Source: Clavulina sp. PMI_390
Lineage: Eukaryota > Basidiomycota > Agaricomycetes > Cantharellales > Hydnaceae
NCBI GenBank assembly: GCA_015039315.1
Contig: WIDE01000122.1
Span: 18,667-82,666, forward strand
DNA length: 64,000 nucleotides
Direction of reading: 5' to 3'
Position numbers and translations under genes: made by a program. Under the pieces are notes generated by a model. That model was not told where the DNA came from. It was given only the letters and a program-made list of their open reading frames with translations, and did not search any database. Shown one piece after another: positions 1 to 11,267 of this stretch. How positions within the stretch are numbered: the stretch's first letter is position 1; each line of letters starts with the position of its first letter.

Positions 1-2
1 CA

Positions 3-1558
3 ATGGCCCCACTCTTCGATGTCGGACCAGCATACATCGCTCTAGACTCTCTGCTCTCCCTCCCATTCCCATCCATTGACGTATCCCCAATATTGAACAC
101 CACCAGCCATCATCAGAGGCACAAGAGGACGAAGAGCCTCAAAGATACTTTGACCGATGTTGACGCCACGATGTCTGCGATCCAGCTTCTCGAAGCCAAG
201 ATCATTACCCTTCGTTGGCGAGTTGCCTCGTGGCGAGCGAGCCTCGTCGAACCCTTGTCGCCAATCACCGCACTGCCTAGTAACCTCCTGCAGTACGTTT
301 TCGAGCTGATTGTTCTCGAGTCTCCTCGGGCGTGGCACTCGGCAGTAATATTGAGCCATGTGAGCCGTCGCTGGCGCACGGTAAGCATTGGTGATCCCAA
401 ACTGTGGTGCAGACTCGACTTGGGTTCACCACTATCCAGGGGGATGGTCCCACTCTTCGCAGTCCGCTCAGGCGATCGGCGTCTGTCTCTATCTCTACGC
501 GGATACGGCGATGACCCGGACGCAACCTCCCCTATTACACCCATGTCACCTTCACCGAGGATTGGTTGGCCTCTTGGCTCTATTGCGCTCGGGCCATCCG
601 AAGCAATGCAGCTCTCGCGTTTGCGCTTCGAGAGCGCTGATGCAGCTGTAGCTATCTCGGTCCACCCTGCAGCGCACGAACTCCTCCATATTGACAGCCT
701 CAGCTTCATCCTCCCCATGCAACGCGTCCCGTTGCAAGATTACATGTTCGCAACCCAGCGTCTCCGGCTCAAATGCGCGAGCTTCGTACCTCGCAAGAAG
801 TTGACAATGCCGAACCTCATCGACCTGTACATCGAGTCATGCGAAGAAGACTTTATGGTCGATATCCTCAATGTTATCGATGCACCTGCGCTACAACATC
901 TCGAGCTCAGCGGGGTAGGTTGGTCGTATCACGAAAACCGTCCAACCACCAAAGTCAGGGCATTCCCACACCTTACAACTCTTACAATCCATCTCTGTGA
1001 TCCCAAAGTATGGGCCTTCGTCGCAGATTACTTGGTTCTCCCAGATTTGCGGTCACTGAAAATAGCGGCTGGCGCGCTTTGGTCCTACGATTCGAAAGCA
1101 TTTCTGCAGCAAACCTTGTTACACCTGGTAAGTGCGCTCTCTTTTTCCTAGTTTCGAAGGCCAACGTTATTCTCATGAACACCATCGCGTTCTTTTGTTC
1201 ACTCACATAGCTTCTCAAATTCGAGACCTTGCACGACCTTTCCCTCTCGGCGCACCATCGACGACTCATTGATGTCGTCTCCGTCATCGTCAAACGTCCT
1301 CACTCCCATGTGCTCCCCGTCCCACACCTCCGTAACCTGACCATCAACCTCATCGCAGCAGACCCCTGGGAAGAAGATGACCCCGAGGCGTTCAGAACTG
1401 CGCGAGCAATCCGGGAAATCATCGAGAAGCGTATCACGTATGGTCCGATACACGCCAAGCGTCGCGGCCTTGACCACTTGACGGTTCGTCAGTGTTTAGT
1501 ATGGGGGAACGAGACGTGGCTGAGCAATAATGTGGGGAAACTGGTAATTATAGAGTAA
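3..1558 (+). CDS. F-box-like domain protein (possibly 5'-partial)
   Basis: Two exons, 3-1127 and 1211-1558, joined in phase 0 by an 83-bp GTAAGT...TAG intron; 490 aa as drawn. A coiled helix (about residues 52-85) precedes an F-box-like segment with LPSNLLQYVFELI, then LSHVSRRWRTVS and LWCRL, the hallmark order of Agaricomycete F-box-like proteins. The rest resembles irregular leucine-rich repeats (for example FPHLTTLTIHL and VPHLRNLTINL). Such proteins are presumed substrate adaptors of SCF ubiquitin ligases through Skp1; the substrate is unknown. The ATG lies two bases from the window edge, so an upstream exon may be missing. It is related to, but clearly diverged from, the two genes that follow. 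Confidence 0.75.
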
Positions 1559-1918
1559 GGATATCCTTCGTGATGTGCTCCTTCGTAACGGAATATACGA
1601 ATCAGGATATGTTGTTGCAGTGCCATACATGTAGAAGTGCGAGTCATATCCTGTACAGAGCATCCAAGTTCGTTACAGAAACGCCTATTCATCCATTCTA
1701 TAGGAAATAGAAGGAGAATTTTTGCCTGATGGAACTTTTCTGGCTACATATTGTTATCAGGGTGCGCACACCGACACTATGGGTAACAATGTGTGTGACC
1801 TGGGTACAGTCCCCCTCCTGCCACAACACTGGCCCTGTTGCCTTGCTTCAACGGAGTGAGAACACCCTACTGGCTGTGACTATCTCCTACGCCCAAACTT
1901 TGAGCCGATTGGTCACCC

Positions 1919-3233
1919 ATGCCTCTCGAATCAGTGCTAGGTTCAACATCCGACATTTCCTCAGAGACCTCCGTCCTGCCCAATGAGCTCCTCCTCCGCA
2001 TTTTTGAGATCGTATACTTTGACAAAAAGGACTCCTTCAAAACTTCTCTCATTCTCTCCCATGTCTCGCGTCAGTGGCGCGATGTGGCTATAAATCATCG
2101 TCTTCTCTGGTCTCGCCTGGAAGTGCGTTACTTACGAGAAGCGAATCTCATCCCTCTGTTTGCCCATCGATCAGGGCATAACCGCTTCCAGCTATCCTTT
2201 TTCAAAGCCCCCTCTGCAGAATCAGCATGGACTTCCCAAAATATTGTTCTAGAACCAAGTGATGTGAGGTTCATCTCTGACCTCGTGTTTGGGGAAGTCA
2301 ATAGCTTGCATGTTTTTATAGCCGAGAAGGCGTTCCACGGAGAGCTCGATCTACAAACGATCTCTATCACCGATGCTGATAAATTCTGCCCGGAGCTATG
2401 TCTCTCCGCTCATCGGATTGATTTGTATGCCTCATATATGGAACCCTCGAAGGACGCATCTCTGCTATTTCCCAATCTGACGGACCTTAGGCTCGCTGTA
2501 CACCGTCTCAGCCACCTGAACCGTACGTTCTCATCAATGGAGGGTCCCCTCCTTCAAACGATCACCTTTTATGAAATCACTCCCGAGGAGGATGAAGAAG
2601 CCTCAGAGGTGGCTCCCGCGTCAGCAACGCGGTTTCCTCGTCTTAGAAAAGTTGTCTTTGAGGGCTGCGGCCCGAGCGCGTGGTCTTCATTCACCCAATC
2701 ATTGGGTGATACAACAACGTTTATCCGTGAATTGGATATTTTCCCTGATCATTTGTGGCTGTGGCTGCCTCGTCCGCATATCCTTGTGCAGCCTCTATGT
2801 GGAGCGGTGAGCACATTATATATGGCATCAACGTACCATATGCTCATTAAATCAATACTAGCTGCAAAATTTTTCTTCTCTCCAATCCCTCACGCTTCGA
2901 ACGCTGGGGAGCGCTGTGCTGGATGTGCTCGGCGTTTTGGCACCCCAATCAACGGGCATTGTACTCGTCCCTAGGCTCACCTCGCTCCGCGTGGTGCTTG
3001 AACCGGTGCAGCAAAAATATAATTATAGGGAGAACCGGTTACCGCCCGAGGCGGCTAGCCAAATTCCTTCGCTTCTTGAGGGCCGATGTGCTGGACGGCC
3101 CTTACATCTCAACGATACCGCGATCCTCGACGAACTAATCTTACCTCTTCGACTAGCCGCTGGTCACGAGGAGTGGTATCATACTCGGGTGTCGAGGTTT
3201 ACGACTGAAGACACCTCTGCCGGATCTAGTTAG
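1919..3233 (+). CDS. F-box-like domain protein, tandem copy 1
   Basis: Exons 1919-2806 and 2862-3233, joined in phase 0 by a 55-bp intron; 419 aa. The F-box-like core is near the N-terminus (LPNELLLRIFEI, LSHVSRQWRDVA, LLWSRLEVR), followed by LRR-like strands (FPNLTDLRL, FPRLRKVVF, LQSLTL). An in-frame stop lies just upstream of the ATG, which supports this start. The exon 2 start is set by the acceptor ACTAG and by continuity with LQNFSSLQSLTL, which the neighbouring copy shares. It is probably an SCF adaptor-type protein. It is a very close paralogue of the gene at 3855-5172, with the same intron position and the same intron length. Confidence 0.82.
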
Positions 3234-3854
3234 CAGCGCAAGCCGAGACCCGACACGTGCCAGCTGCACTCTACTGATTGGAGATGTATATATGGCCGAA
3301 GAGACTTACATAATTGTCATTTGAGCGAATTATTCTGGAAGAAAATCGCAGCACCTGACACGACGATGTACCTTTACTCTTGCCGTCTTGCAATCGAGCA
3401 TCTCGATAGTACATTGGACTCAATTTCGGAGCGCCTCAGATGATCAGAACCTGAATGTGACAATTCTCAAGTATTAAATTTTTGGTCGAAGAAATCGAGT
3501 AACCAAGAGATCTCCACCACAGAATGAGGACTGGTGATTTGTCTCAGCAGATAGAAAGCACGAGCCCGGAGTGTTCCAGCGGAACCATACATGCCGAAGC
3601 GCGAGCTACGGCCCGCCCAGAGTATTCCGGTTCATCATGTAGGTATGCATTTGCTCCTTCGATAGTAAGAAAGATGAGGATCTTCGGTTGACGACATGCC
3701 AAGCAAGGCGCACTGGTGACACGGCGCGTGACAGGAAAGTGCTTTTGTCATCGCTTCCCACAACGTGGATTGTGCTTTGCTTCAACCCAGGGAAGAAGGT
3801 TCTGGTAATTGCAAAATTCTGTTAACGTCCAGAATCTGGGCTAGTCAGGGAGTT

Positions 3855-5172
3855 ATGCCTTTGGAATCAACCCCTAATCCATCATCCGATATCTTTTCTC
3901 CCATCTCCATGCTACCCATCGAGGTCCTCCTGCATATATTCGATATCAGATGCTCATTAGATGAGTCCCTCAAAAGCCCAATTGCTCTCTCCCATGTTTC
4001 GCGCAAGTGGCGCGAAGTGGCTACAAACCAAGGTCCACTCTGGTCTCGCCTGGAAGTGCGTCGATTACGGGAAGCGAATCTCATCCCTCTGTTTGCCCAT
4101 CGATCAGGGGATAACCGCCTCCGATTATCCTTCTTCAATGGTGGTGGTCCCCCCGCAGAATCGGCATGGACTTCCGAAAATATTGTCCTAGAACCTAGTG
4201 ACGTGAGGCTCATCTCTGACCTCGTGTTTGGAGAACCCAATAGCTTCCATGTTTTTATGGCCGAGAAGGCGTTCCACCGAGAGCTTGATCTACAATCGAT
4301 CTCCATCAGCCATGTTGATTGCTTCAGTCCTGAGCTGTGTATGTCCGCTCGCCGGATTGATTTGTATGATTCATCCATGGAGAACTTGAAGGATGCGCCT
4401 CTCATCTTACCCAATCTGGTGGACCTTGACCTCGCTTTGTACCTTTTCAGCCATCTGCACCGTACTTTTTCATCTATAGAAGCTCCCATTCTTCAAACCA
4501 TCACCTTTTATGGCATGAATCCTATGGCTAATATGGGAGGTTCAGAGGTGACTCCAACAATGGCGACACGGTTCCCTCGTCTCAAAAAAATTGTCTTTGA
4601 GCGCCGCAGCCCCCACGCATGGACATTATTCACCCAACTATTGGGCGATACGACACCATTTATCCATACCTTGGATATTTTCGCTGATCATCTATGGTTC
4701 GAAGGGCGCCGTCCAGGCGATCTCGTGGAGTTTCTATGTCGAGCAGTAAGCGCATGATATATGGCACAAATGTGCTTGAGGCTCAATTAATCGATACTAG
4801 CTCCAAAATTTTCCTTCTCTCCAATCCCTCACCCTGCGAATGTTAGGCAGCGCTGTGCTGCATGTGCTCGGCGTTTTGGCAACGCGAGTGACAGGTGTTG
4901 TGCTAGTCCCCAAGCTCACCTCACTCCATGTGGTGTTGGAACCAGTCGATCAGAGTGTTGATTATGATGAGAATGACATACCATCAGACGCGGTGGATCG
5001 ACTTCCTTCGCTCCTTGAAAGCCGCTGTTCTGGACGACCCTTACGTCTCACAGATACGGCGATCCTTGATGAGCTTACCTTACCTCTTCGTCTGGCCGCT
5101 GGTCGCGAGGAGTGGTATCGCGCTCGGGTGGCGAATTTTACAACCGAGGAGGATTCTCCACGGGCGCGCTGA
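3855..5172 (+). CDS. F-box-like domain protein, tandem copy 2
   Basis: Exons 3855-4745 and 4801-5172, phase-0 55-bp intron (GTAAGC...CTAG); 420 aa. It opens MPLES like copy 1, which is why I chose this ATG rather than an in-frame ATG 90 bp upstream. It has F-box-like residues LPIEVLLHIFDI, LSHVSRKWREVA and LWSRLEVRRL, then LRR-like strands (LPNLVDLDL, FPRLKKIVF, LQSLTLRML). Long stretches match copy 1 nearly residue for residue (for example REANLIPLFAHRSG), so this is a recent tandem duplication. The 3233-3855 spacer holds no gene I can support. Confidence 0.82.
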
Positions 5173-8100
5173 TTACCCTTGGCGGGTCGACCGTTGTCTG
5201 GAATCCATTCAAAGGCTGGCGGACTGGATGAACTACTATGTATGTGAGTCATAGGTGCATTGAAGAGGATTGCTGCGCTGCACGTGGCGACCCAAGTGCT
5301 GCTTTTGATTTCCACGGTCCTTCTGACCTTTGATTCTTTGCCCATATGGGCCTTTTATCATCCAGAACACTAGGTGCGGCCAGGAGGCTGCCATTTCTAA
5401 TACCATGTCTTCGAATTGGGAAGACAGCGTATCTTACCGCACGATGTGAGGGATATACCAAAGACACTTATCGCTCTATTTATCATCCAGATCAAACGAT
5501 TACTTCGGATGTAGGTGTGACCTCCTCGACACACCTCGAACCACCTGGTTCACAAAAATAGCTGAGGTAATGTTTCAGGCCGTATAGGCTTACGCTGTCA
5601 CTGTACGGGTTCACTGTATCACCAAAATCAAACCGTCAACGGCAGTACAAATAACTATATTGAACTTCACTTTGGGAGCATCTCATGTTGGAGCCTGACA
5701 GAACCTCATCAGAATAGGGGTGTGAAGGCTCTTGATGTTCTCATGAGCTATCCATCCGGCCAATCACGATCTCCTTCACTTTGATCGCATTGCTACTACT
5801 ATGAGCGCTAATTGAAAGCGAAGGTTGATGAATCCGCGATGCTCAGTGAATGGTCTTGGCATCCCCAATTGTATGCAATTAGTAGCGAGAAACTCCCTCC
5901 TAAGTTCTAAGCAAGGAAACAGCGCGCAAGGAAGACGACCTGCCGCGGCCACAGTCAAGTGACCCTTGGACCAGCATCCCAAGGGGCGAAGAACCAAGTC
6001 TTTGAATTCTGTGGAGGCCACTGGGTCGCTCTATATTTGCGGTATTTCCCCGACTTCGGAAGAATAAAAGAGATCGAGCGACATTACTAGCAATAAAGTC
6101 AATATTCTCCGTCGGACGCGGTCGGGCGATCATGTTGTGATTAGAAAATCTCAATAAGTGAGCCAAGCGCGTAACTCTTTCCTCGGAAAGTGGGAGAGGG
6201 GACTTGGTATTCAATATTTCTGAATAAAAATGATGGCATCGGACTATATTGCCCCCGACTGCAGCTGCATGCATACTAATCAATATAATTTATTGAGGGA
6301 TTTTCATGACATAACACTGTAAAAAATATCCTGGATCCGTCCTTACTTTGAGAGGGAGAATTTGGGTGAAAGAAAGTCCTACGAGGTATGAGAATATGAT
6401 GTACCCAATACATGAACATTTCGCCGTAACAACTTTGTGAGCAATGGATACTTGATTCTCCGACCTTTTTGCTTCGAAGAAGTAAGGTAATCTTACATTT
6501 CTTCATTTTTGGCGCTCAGCCCCCAAAGTCAGGCTCTTGAGTTTGGGAAAAGGAAGGAAGAACTCCCAAGCGAGTAATTTGGTCTAAATCTTGAGCAGAT
6601 CGCTGCTGCGCGTGTCGTCAGAACGATCACATGTGGAAAGGCACCATCACTCATCGTTGTGGGGCGAAGGGAGCGGGGAAATAAGCTCGGAGTTTTCGAA
6701 ATCCCCTGCGCCTTCTCCACAGATCGGAGATGTGGAGAATAGACGAGATCTGAGATGATACAAGGAAGAAGTCGATTGTTAGCCTATTTGACTTTATGAA
6801 GAACAAGAAAAGAAGCAGTGATGAAGTGATGCGGTGATGCAGTGCGACACAACTCCGAGACGAATCCGAGGTATCGTTTTTTGGGGTTTGAGCCTGGAAC
6901 CAGATGACCAGAGGCACCACAACCAGGTCGTCGCAACACGATGGCAACAACCCCCGGGCCGCTCTGCTAAGGCCGCCCGCGAGAAGCCAGAGGGCAGCCC
7001 AAGAATAGATGCATGTTCCTGGGGTTGGTTAGGGTGGAGCTCGTCGTGAAGCCCACTCCTCTCTCAAAGGCACATGAATGATTGAATACACCCGCGAGTA
7101 CACTATTGATGCACTGCTTTAGTGATCGACGAGCACGAGTGTCGCTCCAGTGGTCGGAAAGTAGGGACCATCAACTCCAGAAGAAGCATTTCATGTCCTT
7201 AACCGTCGTGGGTAGCCCATACACTGCGGAGATGGGGATGCTGGACGAAGCACGTTCGCTGCAGCTCCCGAGAGTACTCCGAGACGTCAGCCGCTTCACT
7301 AGAAAGAGGAGGAATTGCTAACGTTAAGATAGTATTAGTCGAGATGGGCGGATGATATTATTGCTATTCCCTGAATCAACCATGTCCCAAGGAACTCAGG
7401 ATGGGGCCAGCCGAAGAGAAAAACCAAATTAGCCGTCTAAATATTCGTCAGATAGGACGCGGGAGTCGAGGAAATAGCCAAGATCATGCGTCAAGCCTAA
7501 TCAGGGCGGGGGGAAGGAGGTCACCCGATGCCTTGGATATGTTGGGACGGCGAGGTTGGCTTGGTGACATCCTGCTTCGGTTGCGGGCAGAAGCCTCTGT
7601 GATCCAGACGCGCAATGCCCAGCTACGATCTTGATTTCGTCGTCGTCGTCATGGAAAATATCGACCACAATCAGCTGCCGCGCCCAATGGTCATGTCACG
7701 AGTCGAGACCATGGATGAATGCAGACGCAAGCAATCGGCGACTCAGCGAATCACTTTCCCCACACAATATTTCCAGAACATAGAACATGATCTAATGCCA
7801 GTTGGATCGCGGGGGAGCGACTGTATGGTAGGTGGGGCCTAGTCACACGCGGGGAAATTAGCGTGTTCGAAGGATTCTCCGGCGTCGCCAATATGATAAC
7901 TTGTCAATGTCATGGAAGGATCTAATCCATCCAGCGCTCTCGATGGACTCGGCGATTTGTGGGGTAGGCGATTACGCAAAAAGTCGATCTGATCGTGATC
8001 CACAGAGATTCGCGCTAGACTTTTGAACTGATTTAGGAGTGGATGCTCCAGACCATCGGCCCTGCCGCGGCTGCAGAGCAACTGGCAGAGCAGCGACTGT

Positions 8101-11100
8101 GAGTTAGTTTGTTGAGCTGTGGGAGATCTCGACGCGCTCGCTGCTGGAGACGGGCTAGAACAAAGCAAAGGTCCCTGAGCATATCGGGAGTGGAGCGATC
8201 GCGATCGGAAATAAACGTTTATTAGTGTGCACTGACGGGCTTCATGAGTTGCTCTTCATTTTGGGACTTGGCCGCAATGATGGGGGCGTGCCGCCGCTCG
8301 CGGAAGAGTCATCCCCTGGCATGATTACGACTGGTGCCGCATTACACGCTAAAAAGATGATTATTAGTCTTGGCCATTTCACGAAATATCAGATAGAAGA
8401 GAGAGATAGATAGCAGGTGGGCCCAATTACGACATCATGCAGATCTCACTTTCTATTATTACTATTTCCGACTTGCCCGTCCGTCCGTCGCGACGAGATC
8501 TCTCATGGGCCCCAACCAACTCGCGACCGCACTGCGTTGCACGCTTGTTCCTAGAAACGGTAGCCGGCGACTAGGATTAGCTCGAGCCGCCAGTGCTTGG
8601 CAATACTAACGTTTGTGATCCGCAAACGCGATTGGATATGCACGATGACGGCCATTTCACACACACCCAGCCACTGTCCGCGCACAAAGCCACAGTAAAT
8701 AAGGCGCCGTCCGATATCGAGTGTGTGTGCATGCGCGCGCGCCGTCAGCCTCCAGATCCTTAGATATTACTGAGGCTGCCAAGACACCAAAAAGACACCT
8801 AAATTGTACAATTTCTCATGAAGTGGAACTCCGTGCCCGAGCGATGGTGGTGGAGGAGCCTCGGACGGAAGGAATAAACTAGATTCGCGCCCCAGAGCCT
8901 TCTCCTCGTTTGGAGCACTTGTTACTGGGGTTACGAGCTTGTGATCTAGGAAACGTTGAAATGTTGAGGACATGCCATACGGTACCAGAAAGTCAGAAGA
9001 CCCCAGCGGCTGAAGTGCGATGAGGAGCATGATTCACTGCGGGTGGGTAAACCATCGCCGGCGGAGCGAGAAAAGCCATCGTGTGGCGATCTGGAGCAGT
9101 ACTTCCCACAGATAATGATCTGACCGACAATCGCGATTACCAAAGGAAGAGGATGAAAAAAAAATTGTGGGGTTCAAGGGGGAGCTGCATCGGTAGGAAG
9201 ATGCACTACCCGTGAATTGTTTCCGACTCTCACATGTGTTTCGACCAAAAGAAGGTCATGCACAACAAGTGCGGTAAGCGAGCAAAAAGGTGGGGAGATC
9301 TCCACCCGCACCTGCACATCGATCGATTTGCGCCGTCTTTTTCCTTGACCACAAGAAAAGAAAAGAAAAGAAAGAAAGAAAAAAGTTACTGAAAGAGAGA
9401 GGATCGCCGTCCAGAATTGGATAACGATTCATGAGCGCTCAGGTGTTGGATTGATTGCGTCCTCATGCATTGCGCCAGGGCGGACGGGGTGTTTGCGGCC
9501 GCCGTATGCTTTGCTTGGCTCGCTCCAGACGGGATGAAGGAATAAGTGCACATGATTCATGATTGATTCCTTCGCGAAACCCCGCATGCGTAACGTTAAC
9601 GAACACATGCGATCGGACGCGGAACACCCATCTTCAATTGAACATGTAATCACTCCGCCCTTGGTGCTAGTGGAGTATCCTTGGATACGGCCCTGTCATG
9701 CATCCGTGCATGATGATCAGTCTTCGAATTCGAATGACTCAGGACTCGCTAGAGTAAAAAGTTAAATGAAGAAGCGAGGGAGAGTCCATGCATGCAGCCC
9801 TTCATCTCGGATATACGCAGGAACATGTGCAAGAAGGAAGACAGTTGCTCTCTCCACAAAACGAAAAAAAAATCATTCGAGGAATTCGGATAATGACAAG
9901 AATAAGGGCAATGATTGTCGAGGGGCGTTGCACATGGGACACCCAGTTTGGAGAAGGAAGGGGCTAAAGTTAATTGCTCCCGGATCCCCGATCGTTGCGC
10001 GTGGGTTTATCGGTGGGGTGGGGGAGCTGTTTCGTTCCCCATAGCAAAGGTCGCTCGTCGGAAGGGGGAGGAGCATGATCACTCGGTAACAAGGGTGAAG
10101 AAGGCCAGGAACCAGGTGGGGGTCTTTTTGGCACCACACAGGACATCGAGGGTGGCTATTATTATTACTCGATATGTGATGGCAAATTAGGGAACAACGA
10201 CGGACCACCCCGTCGTCGACGAAAGTGGTTTTGTGATCCGCCTGACCTGTATGTATGTACGTAGGGTAGCTACGGTCGCCCTCTCTCGCCGTATCTCGGG
10301 ATGGTATATGTGTTTTACTCGTCGCCTATCACGACCCGCTCGTACATGAATAATGTTATGAGCGCCCGGCGCTTCGAAGCGTGGGAAGGTCTATCAAGTT
10401 GAGAGATCAAAGCGGGGTTGATGGCAGTGACTGATAGTCATACCAATCGAATGGCTGATGATGGGCGCAGAGATATCGATTTGATGGGCTGGGCTGTCAA
10501 TATCAACGAGAGGGTGTTGTCGAGGCGTCGGTGTTCTTAGGGGGGGAGAGGGGAGGACTGTCAATAAACTGAGATCAAATTTCCTCTTTCTGTGAGTCTC
10601 TCTCCCGCGGCGGGTGGTTGCGCGAAAAGAGGCTTGGCCCAAAAGCGGGTGTGGCCTAATTGGGAGGCGCTCGACGGGAATGGCTGAGGAAATTGACAGA
10701 ATCATTTGGAAAAAAACGTTGAATGATGCAGAAGGATCATCGATTTGGGGAGCAATTATGATGAGGAGTGGGCACGAGACTGAGCGAAGACGCAGTGAGC
10801 GACCGATCACGGCCGAGGTATTGGCATGATTTTTCCATGACAGAGGGTCAGTGATTTTTCTGGGTTCTGAATATCGTTTGGAAGGTGGGGAAGGCGATAT
10901 GTCCGCCCAGTCACCAGGTCAATTGGGGGAGGGGGGGAATGGATGCATGATCAATGTCCTGGAGAATACTTCGGACATACCGTAAAAATGAATGGATTTT
11001 GTTCGCCGCAATGCAAGAGCTACATGGACCTGCTCGAGTATAGTAAACGCATAATATAGAGTATTGAGTTGACAGGATATATATTCACTTTTTCTGTTGA

Positions 11101-11267
11101 TTGCTTGAGAGAATTCAGTTTTCTCCGAAATTTCCTGAGAGTTGAGAATTTCGGAGCCGTGGATATTTCGGCGGACCCCTTCTCTTCTCTACCAACTACT
11201 ACCTACTAACTACTATCGACTAACTAATCCTCTAGACACTATAAGACTCGTACAAAATCCACCCATA
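5173..11267. other. 6.1-kb intergenic region with no recognisable gene
   Basis: No open frame here has a recognisable domain, splice continuity or coding-like composition; the longest ORFs are scattered, mutually overlapping and stop-limited. The sequence is of mixed composition with purine tracts and several short direct repeats (TGCATG-type, AGATAGA-type). It precedes the bZIP gene on the plus strand. It may hold its extended promoter, 5' leader exons or a non-coding transcript; the CTAAC/CTAG-rich stretch at about 11190-11240 could be the 3' end of a 5'-UTR intron. This is inference from position only. Confidence 0.5.
9353..9385 (+). repeat. Purine-only GA-rich tract
   Basis: A 33-bp uninterrupted purine run built from AAAAG and AAAG units. 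Low-complexity homopurine DNA of this type is common in fungal promoters. It lies about 1.9 kb upstream of the bZIP start codon. Confidence 0.8.

Noticed and set aside
113..718. 201-codon minus-strand ORF over the first F-box-like gene
   Set aside because: It opposes a recognisable F-box-like coding frame and lacks any domain.
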